Below the pieces are notes generated by a model that was not told the DNA's origin, did not search any database, and saw only the letters and a program-made list of their open reading frames with translations. From Clostridiales bacterium (GTDB lineage: Bacteria; Bacillota; Clostridia; Lachnospirales; CAG-274), in NCBI GenBank assembly GCA_021203425.1, contig JAJQBF010000301.1, positions 1 through 12,470 on the forward strand: a stretch of 12,470 nucleotides of DNA, given 5' to 3'. A program made the translations under genes and the position numbers. Below are positions 5,678-11,002 of the stretch, in pieces (the first letter of the stretch is position 1; each line of letters begins with the position of its first letter).

Positions 5678-7262
5678 ACAAAAACAAAAGACCTCTTTCA
5701 TCATAAATGCTTGATGTGTTTCCGCTGTTTCTTATACACCTGTCAATTGCCATTATGGCAGCTACTATGCCGTCAATTTTTTCTGTTGACTTTTCTTTGT
5801 CAGGCTTAATATTGCCGGCAGGGTCTTGGTGCATTACAACATTTCCCGCCATCCACTTTAAAACGGGATTTCCGCCATGATTGATTTTGCCTTCCATCAA
5901 TAATTTATACAGTTCCTTTGACGGAGGACTCATATCCTTGTAGCCTTGACCAAAGGGTATCATCGTAAAACCGGCATCTTCAAGATTTTGTATCATCTGA
6001 GTTGCGTTCCAACGGTCAACAGCGATTTCTTTTATGTTGTAAATTTTACTCAAGTTTTCGATATACTTCTCTATGAACCCATAGTGAATTACATTTCCTT
6101 CGGTAGTATTTATGTATCCTTGTTTTTTCCACACATCATAAAGAACGTGATCACGTCTGCACCTTAGTTCGAGTGTATCTTCCGGCAGCCAAAAGTGCGG
6201 ATACACAATGTAATCTTCATCCTCACGTCTTGGCGGGAACACAAGTACAAAAGCGGTAATATCTGATGTGCTTGATAAATCCAAACCGCCGTAGCATTCT
6301 CTGCCTCTTAAAGTATCGAAATCGACAGGTCGGTTTCCCTTATCGTAAATATGGTCGGGAATCCAACACACATCGGAGTTTGTCCATATATTTAATCTCA
6401 GCTGTTTGAATACATTTTCTTCAGCCGGATTGTCTAAAGCATTTTTATATGCTTCCCGTACTCGGTCAATTTCAATTGTGTGTCCGAGCGAGGGATTTGC
6501 TTTGTACCAGTTGTTTTCATCTGTCCAGTCATCGTTTTCGTCAAGTCCGTATATAACAGGGTAGAAGGACGGGTCGGCTTTTCTGCCCTGCATTATGTCT
6601 TTTGCTTTAGTGTGCAGCTCGTAGCAAATGCTGTTCTTGTCAGTTCCGGCTGTAGTTATAATGAAAAATAACGGCTGCTCTCTGGCATCACCTGAACCTT
6701 TAGTGAGAACATCGTACAGCTTTCGGTTTGGTTGGGCATGAATTTCATCAAACACAAGTCCCGATACATTCAATCCATGCTTAGTTCCCGTTTCTGCTGA
6801 AAGCACTTGATAAAATCCGGCATTGGTATAATTGACGATTCTTTTTATACCGCCCATTATTTTAGTTCTTTTTATAAGAGCCGGACTCATTTCGGTCATT
6901 TGTTTAGCTACATCAAAAACAATTGATGCTTGGTTTCTGTCACAGGCTGCACCGTAAACTTCCGCAGACGGCTCATTATCTGCATACAATAAATACAGAG
7001 CTATCGCAGCAGCAAGCTCGGACTTGCCGTTCTTCTTTGGAATTTCGATGTATGCGGATAGAAACTGACGCTTGCCGTTTTCCTTAACAATGCCGAAAAG
7101 GTCACGTACAATTTGTTCCTGCCAAGGCAAAAGGTCAAATTTCTTTCCTGCCCATTTTCCTTTGGTGTGTTTTAAGTTGGATATAAATGTCACCGCTCTG
7201 TCAGCCTTTGATTTATCGTAATGAGAGGACGGCAGCATAAATTCTGCTGGTTTGTACTTCAT
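5676..7262 (-). CDS. terL: Terminase large subunit (P27-type/HK97-like TerL)
   Basis: A 528-residue two-domain packaging motor. ATPase: WQEQIVRDLFG adenine-contact region (47-57), Walker A in EIPKKNGKSE (73-82), Walker B LVFDE (169-173), coupling motif TTAG (203-206). RNase H-like nuclease: Asp328 in YGGLDLSSTSDIT, Asp416 in AVDRWN, and Asp497 in TEKIDGIVAAIMA, the expected metal ligands. It binds the portal, pumps DNA into the prohead and cuts it. The length is normal and no damage is seen. ATG 7262 has GAGGAGG upstream and lies 4 nt after the terS stop, so the two are one operon. Its stop lies in the hairpin shared with the toxin gene, which would separate portal expression from terL. Confidence 0.95.
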   Translation of the reverse strand: MKYKPAEFMLPSSHYDKSKADRAVTFISNLKHTKGKWAGKKFDLLPWQEQIVRDLFGIVKENGKRQFLSAYIEIPKKNGKSELAAAIALYLLYADNEPSAEVYGAACDRNQASIVFDVAKQMTEMSPALIKRTKIMGGIKRIVNYTNAGFYQVLSAETGTKHGLNVSGLVFDEIHAQPNRKLYDVLTKGSGDAREQPLFFIITTAGTDKNSICYELHTKAKDIMQGRKADPSFYPVIYGLDENDDWTDENNWYKANPSLGHTIEIDRVREAYKNALDNPAEENVFKQLRLNIWTNSDVCWIPDHIYDKGNRPVDFDTLRGRECYGGLDLSSTSDITAFVLVFPPRREDEDYIVYPHFWLPEDTLELRCRRDHVLYDVWKKQGYINTTEGNVIHYGFIEKYIENLSKIYNIKEIAVDRWNATQMIQNLEDAGFTMIPFGQGYKDMSPPSKELYKLLMEGKINHGGNPVLKWMAGNVVMHQDPAGNIKPDKEKSTEKIDGIVAAIMAIDRCIRNSGNTSSIYDERGLLFL

Positions 7263-7266
7263 TGAA

Positions 7267-7734
7267 TCAGCCTCCTCTCAGCAATTTTTCCATTTCATCT
7301 GTTGTTTCATCGGTTGATTTGTCAGCGACAATTCTGCTCCTCGAAGAGGGCATTAAGCCGAATTGCTCGCAGAATTTCAAAACAATTTTCAAGTTGGTTT
7401 GTGCGATTGAAACCTGCGGAACTTGCTGCAGATAGCCGTTGGGAGTTCTGACGATGGATCCATGCTGAGTTAAAAACTCTTCTGCCTCTTTCCATCTTGC
7501 ATAGGCTTGGCAGTAACCGGCAAAAGCCACCATGTCCATGCTCGTCAGCATTCCCATATCTTCAAGCACCTTGCTCATTCTTTCCCATTCCGCCTTAGTT
7601 TCGTCCTCAAGCCAATCGGGGCAGACAGCCGCCCCTGTGGGGCAAATTTCGCCCTTATTTAAAGGTCTTTTGCCCGGATTGCCCTCTAATATTTTTAAAG
7701 CCGTAGGCTTTGGTTTTCTGCCTCGTGTCGCCAT
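7267..7734 (-). CDS. terS: Terminase small subunit, P27 family
   Basis: A 155-residue P27-family small terminase, which recognises phage DNA and hands it to TerL. Signature start GRKPKPTALKILEGNPGKRPLN, then PDWLEDETKAEWERMSKVLEDMGML and 'D..afa.YC.aYarw.eAe.fl...G' (residues 67-90), and a C-terminal FGLMPSSRSRI segment. The ATG at 7734 is chosen over a longer frame because GAAGGAGGGACGG lies just before it and the family begins MATRGRKP. Only about 20 nt separate the start from the tail of a terminator, so no promoter of its own fits there. Confidence 0.93.
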   Translation of the reverse strand: MATRGRKPKPTALKILEGNPGKRPLNKGEICPTGAAVCPDWLEDETKAEWERMSKVLEDMGMLTSMDMVAFAGYCQAYARWKEAEEFLTQHGSIVRTPNGYLQQVPQVSIAQTNLKIVLKFCEQFGLMPSSRSRIVADKSTDETTDEMEKLLRGG

Positions 7735-7758
7735 TGCCGTCCCTCCTTCATAGCATAA

Positions 7759-7783
7759 GAAAAAGCCTCGGCTTGAGGCTTTC
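7759..7783 (-). terminator. Terminator between the small-gene array and terS
   Basis: On the minus strand AAGCCTC, loop AAGCC, GAGGCTT followed by TTTCTTAT: an intrinsic terminator of the same series as those at 8164, 8794 and 9354. It ends the 68-residue gene upstream. It carries the shared CATAAGAAAAAGCCTCGG sequence, but no promoter cassette follows it. Confidence 0.85.
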
Positions 7784-7796
7784 TCCTGTGTTTTAA

Positions 7797-8003
7797 TCAG
7801 TTGTTTAATGCTTTTTCGGCATTTTTGAAACAAAGGTTTTTGTTTTTGTTGCTGTATTCTTTCTTTGAAACTGCCTTGCCTGATTTGAAAACAATGTATC
7901 TTACGCAGTTGCTGTCAAGTATGCAGTTTACCTTTTTGTCTCCGTTTGTTCCTGTGTAAAAGTTCTTGAAAATGTCGTGTTCTGCTTTCTGTAAATTCTT
8001 CAT
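7797..8003 (-). CDS. Small protein of unknown function (68 aa)
   Basis: I do not recognise this 68-residue protein. It is basic and Asn/Lys-rich with three Cys (27, 33, 58), a central strand pattern CILDSNCVRYIVFKSGKAV and a C-terminal helix FKNAEKALNN. The start at 8003 is fixed by the conserved CGGAGGTACATACC before the ATG, identical to that of three other genes here; an open frame upstream is just the control cassette read through. It has its own promoter cassette and terminator and is the last gene before terS. A cytoplasmic accessory role is the most that can be said. Confidence 0.75.
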   Translation of the reverse strand: MKNLQKAEHDIFKNFYTGTNGDKKVNCILDSNCVRYIVFKSGKAVSKKEYSNKNKNLCFKNAEKALNN

Positions 8004-8155
8004 GGTATGTACCTCCGTTTTTTTGATTTTGTTGTTTTCCCTTTCGGTTGAGTACATATTACCGTCAATCAAGGCATTTATCAAGTAATTTTGAAGTCAT
8101 ATATGTACCAAAGATACAAGGTATAAATTGTGTATTTTACACCTGATTTTAGGCA
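8004..8155 (-). repeat. Control cassette copy 1
   Basis: First of six copies. In transcription order: palindrome GTGTAAAATACAC (8142-8130), AT-rich stretch, GGTACATATATG (8109-8098), promoter, CCGAAAGGGAAAACAACAAA leader and CGGAGGTACATACC ribosome site. The matches to copies 2 and 3 continue upstream through ...GGCATAAGAAAAAGCCTCG into the preceding terminator. Confidence 0.9.
8056..8084 (-). promoter_or_regulatory. Cassette promoter 1
   Basis: -35 TTGATA (8084-8079), 17-bp spacer, -10 TAATAT (8061-8056). The palindrome lies 45 bp upstream of the -35 box. Predicted leader about 45 nt. Confidence 0.85.
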
Positions 8156-8163
8156 TAAGAAAA

Positions 8164-8179
8164 AGCCTCGGCTGAGGCT
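8164..8179 (-). terminator. Terminator, AGCCTC/GAGGCT series
   Basis: Perfect 6-bp stem AGCCTC/GAGGCT with a 4-nt loop, extended by A-T pairs, and followed on the minus strand by TTTTTCTTATG. It ends the damaged gene at 8198-8632; the gene's downstream TAA (8200-8198) lies just before it. Confidence 0.87.
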
Positions 8180-8197
8180 CTTTCAAGGTGTTTTTTC

Positions 8198-8311
8198 TTA
8201 AAGGCTGAAAAGGTAACCATGTACCTTTTCGTATTCTTTGCTCATAAAGTCTTTATGTCTTCCGTTGATTTCAACAAGTCCTTCAAGTTTACATCCGTTT
8301 TTCTGAAAAAG
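8198..8311 (-). pseudogene. Orphaned C-terminal part of the 8312-8632 gene
   Basis: After the TAG at 8314-8312 the same frame stays open for 37 more codons (LFQKNGCKLEGLVEINGRHK, then DFMSKEYEKVHGYLFSL) and closes with TAA at 8198, just before the terminator, as in the neighbouring genes. The residue pattern is protein-like and continues the domain logically ('ETA-x-LFQKNGC'), so I read TAG as a nonsense change, most simply from TGG (Trp). No start codon with a ribosome site is available for separate expression. Confidence 0.75.
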
Positions 8312-8632
8312 CTATGCTGTTTCAACTGCACTGCTCCATGTGCTTGAAAATGTAAATTTGCTTATTCCGAATTTTCTAAAGCTTTCAATCAAAGGCTTTA
8401 CATCTCTTTCCCAAACCACATCGCTTAAATCAATGTAATCGTTTTCTCTTTCTTTGGTTTCGGAGTAAAGTTTGTAAAGTTTTGTGTAATCCTCGCCCTT
8501 GGCAGTTATCTCTTTCCAAAGGGCATCATGTGCTTTTCCGATTTCCGTTTTCTCGTTTTCCTCTGCCTTGCCAAAGCTGATGCAAAATTCCTGTTCCCTT
8601 GAATAATCGTCTTCAAAATTGTTGTTTTTCAT
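8312..8632 (-). CDS. Small phage protein, cut short by in-frame TAG (106 aa)
   Basis: A 106-residue acidic, helical protein. The segment IDLSDVVWERDVKPLIESFRKFGISKFTFSSTWSSAVETA looks like a recurring family of small Firmicutes phage and plasmid proteins that I cannot name with certainty; the pattern 'fgi.kFTfSstwsSavEta' normally runs on into a further strand, which here is found after the stop. Intact length would be 144 residues. The start at 8632 follows GGAGGTACACAAAA; the longer upstream frame is leader. Residues 34-46 and 57-68 form likely amphipathic helices. It has its own cassette and terminator. Function unknown; probably cytoplasmic. Confidence 0.78.
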   Translation of the reverse strand: MKNNNFEDDYSREQEFCISFGKAEENEKTEIGKAHDALWKEITAKGEDYTKLYKLYSETKERENDYIDLSDVVWERDVKPLIESFRKFGISKFTFSSTWSSAVETA

Positions 8633-8785
8633 TTTTGTGTACCTCCATTTTGAATTTTTTGTTGTTTTCCCTTTCGGTAGTACACATATTACCGTCAATC
8701 GAGGTCTTTATCAAGTAATTCTTTGCCCATATATGTACCAAAGATATGCGGTATAAATTGTGTATTTTACACTTGATTTTAGGCA
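8633..8785 (-). repeat. Control cassette copy 2
   Basis: Second copy: palindrome GTGTAAAATACAC (8772-8760), GGTACATATATGG, promoter, leader with CCGAAAGGGAAAACAACAAA. It diverges near the start codon: the ribosome site reads GGAGGTACACAAAAATG, and the region after the -10 box reads ATGTGTACTACCG instead of ATGTACTCAACCG. Confidence 0.9.
8686..8714 (-). promoter_or_regulatory. Cassette promoter 2
   Basis: -35 TTGATA (8714-8709), 17 bp, -10 TAATAT (8691-8686); palindrome 45 bp upstream of -35. Confidence 0.85.
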
Positions 8786-8793
8786 TAAGAAAA

Positions 8794-8809
8794 AGCCTCG
8801 TTTGAGGCT
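8794..8809 (-). terminator. Terminator, AGCCTC/GAGGCT series
   Basis: Stem AGCCTC/GAGGCT with loop AAAC on the minus strand, followed by TTTTTCTTATG. Ends the two-gene unit 9194 to 8818, whose stop is 9 nt away. Confidence 0.85.
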
Positions 8810-8817
8810 CTCCCTTG

Positions 8818-9033
8818 TCAGTATTCGCAGCTGAATGCTTTGTATCCGTTTTTAGCTTTCCATCTTCTGTATTCGTTCTTGAGCATTGCCTCTTCTATGA
8901 TTTGGTAGGCTGATAAAAATCTTTGCTCTTGAAGTTCAATTTCCTTTTTGCTGTAAGTTTCGTTTTTCACCATGTCGTAACCGTCAGCCTCTGCATTTGC
9001 TCTGAAAAATACCAATTCCTTTAAATCCATCAT
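8818..9033 (-). CDS. Small protein of unknown function (71 aa)
   Basis: Not recognised. A 71-residue, strongly helical, charged protein: MDLKELVFFRANAEADGYDM, then KKEIELQEQRFLSAYQIIEEAMLKNEYRRWKAKNGYK, one long likely amphipathic helix ending in an aromatic-basic tail. Two adjacent ATG codons (9033 and 9030) follow AAGGAGGTACATAAAA; either could start it. Its ribosome site overlaps the stop of the preceding 48-residue gene (TTTAAGGAGG), so it is the only small gene in the array that shares a cassette with another. The tight coupling suggests the two products act together, possibly as a complex (inference). Confidence 0.72.
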   Translation of the reverse strand: MMDLKELVFFRANAEADGYDMVKNETYSKKEIELQEQRFLSAYQIIEEAMLKNEYRRWKAKNGYKAFSCEY

Positions 9034-9047
9034 TTTTATGTACCTCC

Positions 9048-9194
9048 TTAAATGTCACCGTTGAACATCATGTCTGCAAGCAGTTGCCAGTTTGTTTTGA
9101 TTCCGTCGCTCTCCATGTCATTCTTTACATCGAGGATGTAGTTGAAATCGTATCCTTCTTCCTTTGCCAGCTTTTTTAATTCTGTCTTTGTCAT
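9048..9194 (-). CDS. Very small protein (48 aa), first gene of a two-gene unit
   Basis: A 48-residue acidic helical protein, MTKTELKKLAKEEGYDFNYI then LDVKNDMESDGIKTNWQLLADMMFNGDI. The opening 'TKtELkkLAkeeg' recalls short helix-extended-loop-helix type modules, but this is a loose likeness. The start follows ACGGAGGACACAACAATG, a diverged form of the cassette ribosome site. It stands directly behind cassette copy 3, and its stop TAA is fused to the ribosome site of the 71-residue gene. Reality is supported by the cassette position, ribosome site and the coupling rather than by homology. Function unknown. Confidence 0.7.
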   Translation of the reverse strand: MTKTELKKLAKEEGYDFNYILDVKNDMESDGIKTNWQLLADMMFNGDI

Positions 9195-9345
9195 TGTTGT
9201 GTCCTCCGTTTTGATTTTTTTGTTTTTTCCCTTTCGGTTGAGTATATATTACCGTCAATTGAGGTATTTATCAAGCTATTTTTAAACCATATATGTAACA
9301 AAGATAGCCGGTATAAATTGTGTATTTTACACTTGATTTTAGGCA
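9195..9345 (-). repeat. Control cassette copy 3
   Basis: Third copy: palindrome GTGTAAAATACAC (9332-9320), TTACATATATGG variant of the second motif, promoter, CCGAAAGGGAAAAAACAAAA leader. After the -10 box it reads ATATACTC rather than ATGTACTC, and the ribosome site has lost the TAC (GGAGGACACAAC). Confidence 0.9.
9246..9274 (-). promoter_or_regulatory. Cassette promoter 3
   Basis: -35 TTGATA (9274-9269), 17 bp, -10 TAATAT (9251-9246); palindrome 45 bp upstream of -35. Confidence 0.85.
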
Positions 9346-9353
9346 TAAGAAAA

Positions 9354-9369
9354 AGCCTCGGCTGAGGCT
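9354..9369 (-). terminator. Terminator, AGCCTC/GAGGCT series
   Basis: Perfect stem AGCCTC/GAGGCT, loop AGCC, extended by flanking AAAAA/TTTTT pairing, then TTTTTCTTATG on the minus strand. Ends the 106-residue gene whose stop is about 10 nt away. Confidence 0.87.
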
Positions 9370-9379
9370 TTTTCCAATT

Positions 9380-9700
9380 TTATGCTCTTGCTACATCAAC
9401 CATCCAATAAACCTCTTTGTGAAATTCCCCTGTGGCTTTTTCAATTACATTGCTTTCTTCATCTATGCAGTGTAATCCCTTGCCGACCTTGATGAATCTT
9501 AAGTCCTCGTATCCCTTAATGTTGGTTCGGTAAATGAATGCCTTACGGCTTTCTCCGTTGTAACTTTTGCCGTCCCAACCATTGAATGTGAAGGTGATGC
9601 GTTCCTTTGTTTTGCTGAAGAAGTTTTCAAAATCTTCTCTTGTGATTTCAGTGTTGTATTTCTGTAAGTTGAATTTGTTCCTTAAAGTGTAAGCGTTCAT
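9380..9700 (-). CDS. Small protein of unknown function (106 aa)
   Basis: Not recognised. A 106-residue mixed alpha/beta protein: a helical N-terminus (TREDFENFFSKTKERITFTF), then strands with NGWDGKSYNGESRKAFIYRT, EDLRFIKVGKGLHCIDEESNVI and a closing EVYWMVDVA. It has many aromatic residues and no membrane segment or metal motif. The start at 9700 is set by the exact CGGAGGTACATACC-ATG shared with three other genes. It has a full cassette in front and a terminator behind, so it is a stand-alone transcription unit. Confidence 0.76.
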   Translation of the reverse strand: MNAYTLRNKFNLQKYNTEITREDFENFFSKTKERITFTFNGWDGKSYNGESRKAFIYRTNIKGYEDLRFIKVGKGLHCIDEESNVIEKATGEFHKEVYWMVDVARA

Positions 9701-9850
9701 GGTATGTACCTCCGTTTAGTTTTTTTTGTTTTTCCCTTTCGGTTGAGTACATATTACCGTCAATTAGGGCTTTTATCAAGTTATTCTTCAATCATATATG
9801 TACCAAAAATATGTGGTATAAATTGTGTATATTACACTTTAATTTTTCCA
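9701..9850 (-). repeat. Control cassette copy 4
   Basis: Fourth copy: palindrome with a changed centre, GTGTAATATACAC (9837-9825), GGTACATATATG, promoter, leader CCGAAAGGGAAAAACAAAAA and CGGAGGTACATACC. Beyond the palindrome the match to copies 1-3 fades except for the terminator. Confidence 0.9.
9751..9779 (-). promoter_or_regulatory. Cassette promoter 4
   Basis: -35 TTGATA (9779-9774), 17 bp, -10 TAATAT (9756-9751); palindrome 45 bp upstream of -35. Confidence 0.85.
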
Positions 9851-9856
9851 AAAGAA

Positions 9857-9878
9857 AAAGCTCGGCATTGAGGCTTTC
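9857..9878 (-). terminator. Degenerate terminator of the same series
   Basis: On the minus strand AAAGCCTCAATGCCGAGCTTTTTC: GAGGCTT-type stem with one arm missing a base (AAGCCTC against GAGCTT). It is followed by TTTTTCTTTT. It sits 10 nt past the stop of the 59-residue gene and is probably still functional, though weaker. Confidence 0.65.
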
Positions 9879-9887
9879 TCTTATTTC

Positions 9888-10067
9888 TCAGCAAAATTCA
9901 ACCGTAAGGATGCCACCCTTTACCATCCAATCGAGTTCAATTTCAGAGTCTTCAAAAAATGTTTCTTTGCTTTCTTCAAGGATTTCTTCAAATCTTCTTT
10001 CTCCTGTGATTTCCTTTGCAGCCTTCCTTGTTATCTTTTCTCCGTTTAAATAAAATTTTGTTTTCAT
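9888..10067 (-). CDS. Small acidic protein of unknown function (59 aa)
   Basis: A 59-residue acidic protein: MKTKFYLNGEKITRKAAKEI, then a helix rich in Glu (RRFEEILEESKETFFED) and a closing two-strand part (SEIELDWMVKGGILTVEF, Cys). The opening '.fYlNGekitrk.A.e..G' is a pattern I have seen in small clostridial phage proteins, but I cannot attach a function. The start at 10067 has the exact cassette ribosome site. It has its own cassette (copy 5) and is ended by the degenerate terminator. Its acidity and size fit a small protein-binding or DNA-mimic factor, which is speculation. Confidence 0.74.
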   Translation of the reverse strand: MKTKFYLNGEKITRKAAKEITGERRFEEILEESKETFFEDSEIELDWMVKGGILTVEFC

Positions 10068-10200
10068 GGTATGTACCTCCGTTTTGAATTTTTTTCCCTT
10101 TCGGTTGAGTACATATTACCGTCAATTGAGGCTTTTATCAAGTAATTCTTTGCCCGTATATGTAACAAAGATAGCCGGCATAAATTGTGTATTTTACACT
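10068..10200 (-). repeat. Control cassette copy 5
   Basis: Fifth copy: palindrome GTGTAAAATACAC (10199-10187), TTACATATACGG variant, promoter, shortened leader (CCGAAAGGGAAAAAAATTC) and CGGAGGTACATACC. Upstream of the palindrome it adjoins an unrelated terminator, so the AGCCTC stem is not an obligatory part of the cassette. Confidence 0.88.
10113..10141 (-). promoter_or_regulatory. Cassette promoter 5
   Basis: -35 TTGATA (10141-10136), 17 bp, -10 TAATAT (10118-10113); palindrome 45 bp upstream of -35. Confidence 0.85.
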
Positions 10201-10212
10201 TTTTCCGCAGCA

Positions 10213-10232
10213 AGAAAAGGAGCCGAAGCTCC
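10213..10232 (-). terminator. Terminator after the zinc-ribbon gene
   Basis: GGAGC, loop TTCG, GCTCC (10232-10219) followed by TTTTCTTG on the minus strand; the TTCG tetraloop makes it very stable. It closes the amidoligase, cyclotransferase and zinc-ribbon unit and does not belong to the AGCCTC series. Confidence 0.87.
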
Positions 10233-10238
10233 TAATCT

Positions 10239-10451
10239 TTAATCAATGTTTGCTTTGCAGCTATGGATTATTCCGAGGATTTTTTCCTGTTCCTTTTCAT
10301 TCACTCCAATGCTCTCAAGGGATTCTCGGATTCCGCAGTCCGGGCAAATCGGTGTTTTGTTGTCTGCTCTTGAAATTGCCGGCACATCATAGTAGACTGC
10401 TCCGCAGATTGGGCATTTTCTTTCAACTCTTTCATTCGTTTTCATTTTCAT
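10239..10451 (-). CDS. Zinc-ribbon protein (70 aa)
   Basis: A 70-residue protein with two CxxC knuckles, Cys13-x2-Cys16 (RKCPICGAVYY) and Cys36-x2-Cys39 (TPICPDCGIRESL), 20 residues apart: a rubredoxin-like zinc ribbon that should bind one zinc ion. The C-terminal half (GVNEKEQEKILGIIHSCK) is a charged helix. It overlaps the end of the cyclotransferase gene by 20 bp and starts MKMKTNE; a second Met two codons in is a possible start and the ribosome site (GCGAGGCTGA) is weak, so translation probably depends on coupling. Such ribbons in phages often bind nucleic acid or proteins; here the partner is unknown. Confidence 0.8.
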   Translation of the reverse strand: MKMKTNERVERKCPICGAVYYDVPAISRADNKTPICPDCGIRESLESIGVNEKEQEKILGIIHSCKANID

Positions 10452-10914
10452 TCAGCCTCGCTTTCTTCAATGCTCTGATTAACGGCAGCGGTTCAAATCC
10501 GAAGTTTCTGTAGCCTTCAAGGCAAGTGGAAACGTAATAGTCGCTCGGCATTCCGATTTCACGTTCCTCGTGCATAATGTAAACAAAGGTTTTCAAATTT
10601 CTGATTTTGCTTGTTCGGATTCCTTTTACCTTGAGGTCAAAATCCTTTTTGTAATAAAAGCTTGGGAAACCTTCGTAACGGTCAAGTGCAGCCTCGTCTG
10701 TCTCCGTAACCGACCAAACCGCAACAGGGACTTTGCTGTCTGCCTTTGGTTCAATGGTTAGGTACGAACCCGAAAGCGAGCCTTTAAAAAGCAATTCATA
10801 GCCGTCGATTTCGGCTGTTCCGATTATCCTTGCTCTTGGGCAGCGGAATCTCATCTGCCTAATGTTAAGGTTGCTGCCGTAAGCAATGTAGTAACGATTT
10901 TTCATTTTCATCAT
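10432..10914 (-). CDS. Gamma-glutamylcyclotransferase-like protein
   Basis: A 160-residue protein of the GGCT/AIG2-like (BtrG-type) fold. It has the substrate-loop motif YGSNL (12-16), the following R-C-P pattern, 'Y.L.F......YLTIEP', and the catalytic Glu81 in ALDRYEGFPSFYYKK, followed by VYIMHEE. Members release gamma-glutamyl groups as 5-oxoproline or open related gamma-glutamyl bonds. Pairing with an amidoligase, which makes such bonds, is a known association in phages and points to joint synthesis and removal of a gamma-glutamyl-type tag. ATG ATG at 10914 after AAAGGAT. It follows the amidoligase by 88 nt holding two hairpins and overlaps the zinc-ribbon gene. No inactivating change is seen. 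Confidence 0.9.
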   Translation of the reverse strand: MMKMKNRYYIAYGSNLNIRQMRFRCPRARIIGTAEIDGYELLFKGSLSGSYLTIEPKADSKVPVAVWSVTETDEAALDRYEGFPSFYYKKDFDLKVKGIRTSKIRNLKTFVYIMHEEREIGMPSDYYVSTCLEGYRNFGFEPLPLIRALKKARLNENENE

Positions 10915-10932
10915 ATCCTTTCCGATTTTATG

Positions 10933-10988
10933 GAAGGGAATACCCTTCTACCACCTAAAGACCGCCTCAGCGGTCGGTTTGCTTTAGG
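10933..10988 (-). other. Paired hairpins between amidoligase and cyclotransferase genes
   Basis: Two structures in the 88-nt gap. First, CCTAAAG (10954-10960) pairs with CTTTAGG (10982-10988) around an inner stem GACCGC/GCGGTC with a 4-nt loop (10960-10975); the base G10960 is shared, so the two stems compete slightly. Second, GAAGGG, loop, CCCTTC (10933-10948) lies just before the ribosome site. There is no long T run, so this is more likely an attenuator or RNA-processing site than a full terminator. Confidence 0.55.
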
Positions 10989-11002
10989 TTTGCAGAAGGC
11001 TG

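Noticed and set aside
3702..7734. Firm assignment as a capsid-forming satellite
   Set aside because: Head genes without evident tail genes fit, but the window is too short and shows no integrase, regulator or primase; an XkdN-like tail gene is present. Kept only as a possibility.
8312..8314. Amber codon reassignment in the phage
   Set aside because: Only one internal TAG is seen, no suppressor tRNA is in the window, and a separate internal TAA in the portal gene cannot be explained the same way.
8004..10200. Regularly spaced repeats as a possible CRISPR array
   Set aside because: Copies are about 150 bp long, separated by coding genes of varied length, and contain clear promoters and ribosome sites. 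Nothing resembles 25-37 bp repeats with spacers.
10187..10513. Plus-strand open frame of 108 residues
   Set aside because: Antisense shadow of the zinc-ribbon gene and the end of the cyclotransferase gene; no ribosome site and low-complexity hydrophobic content.
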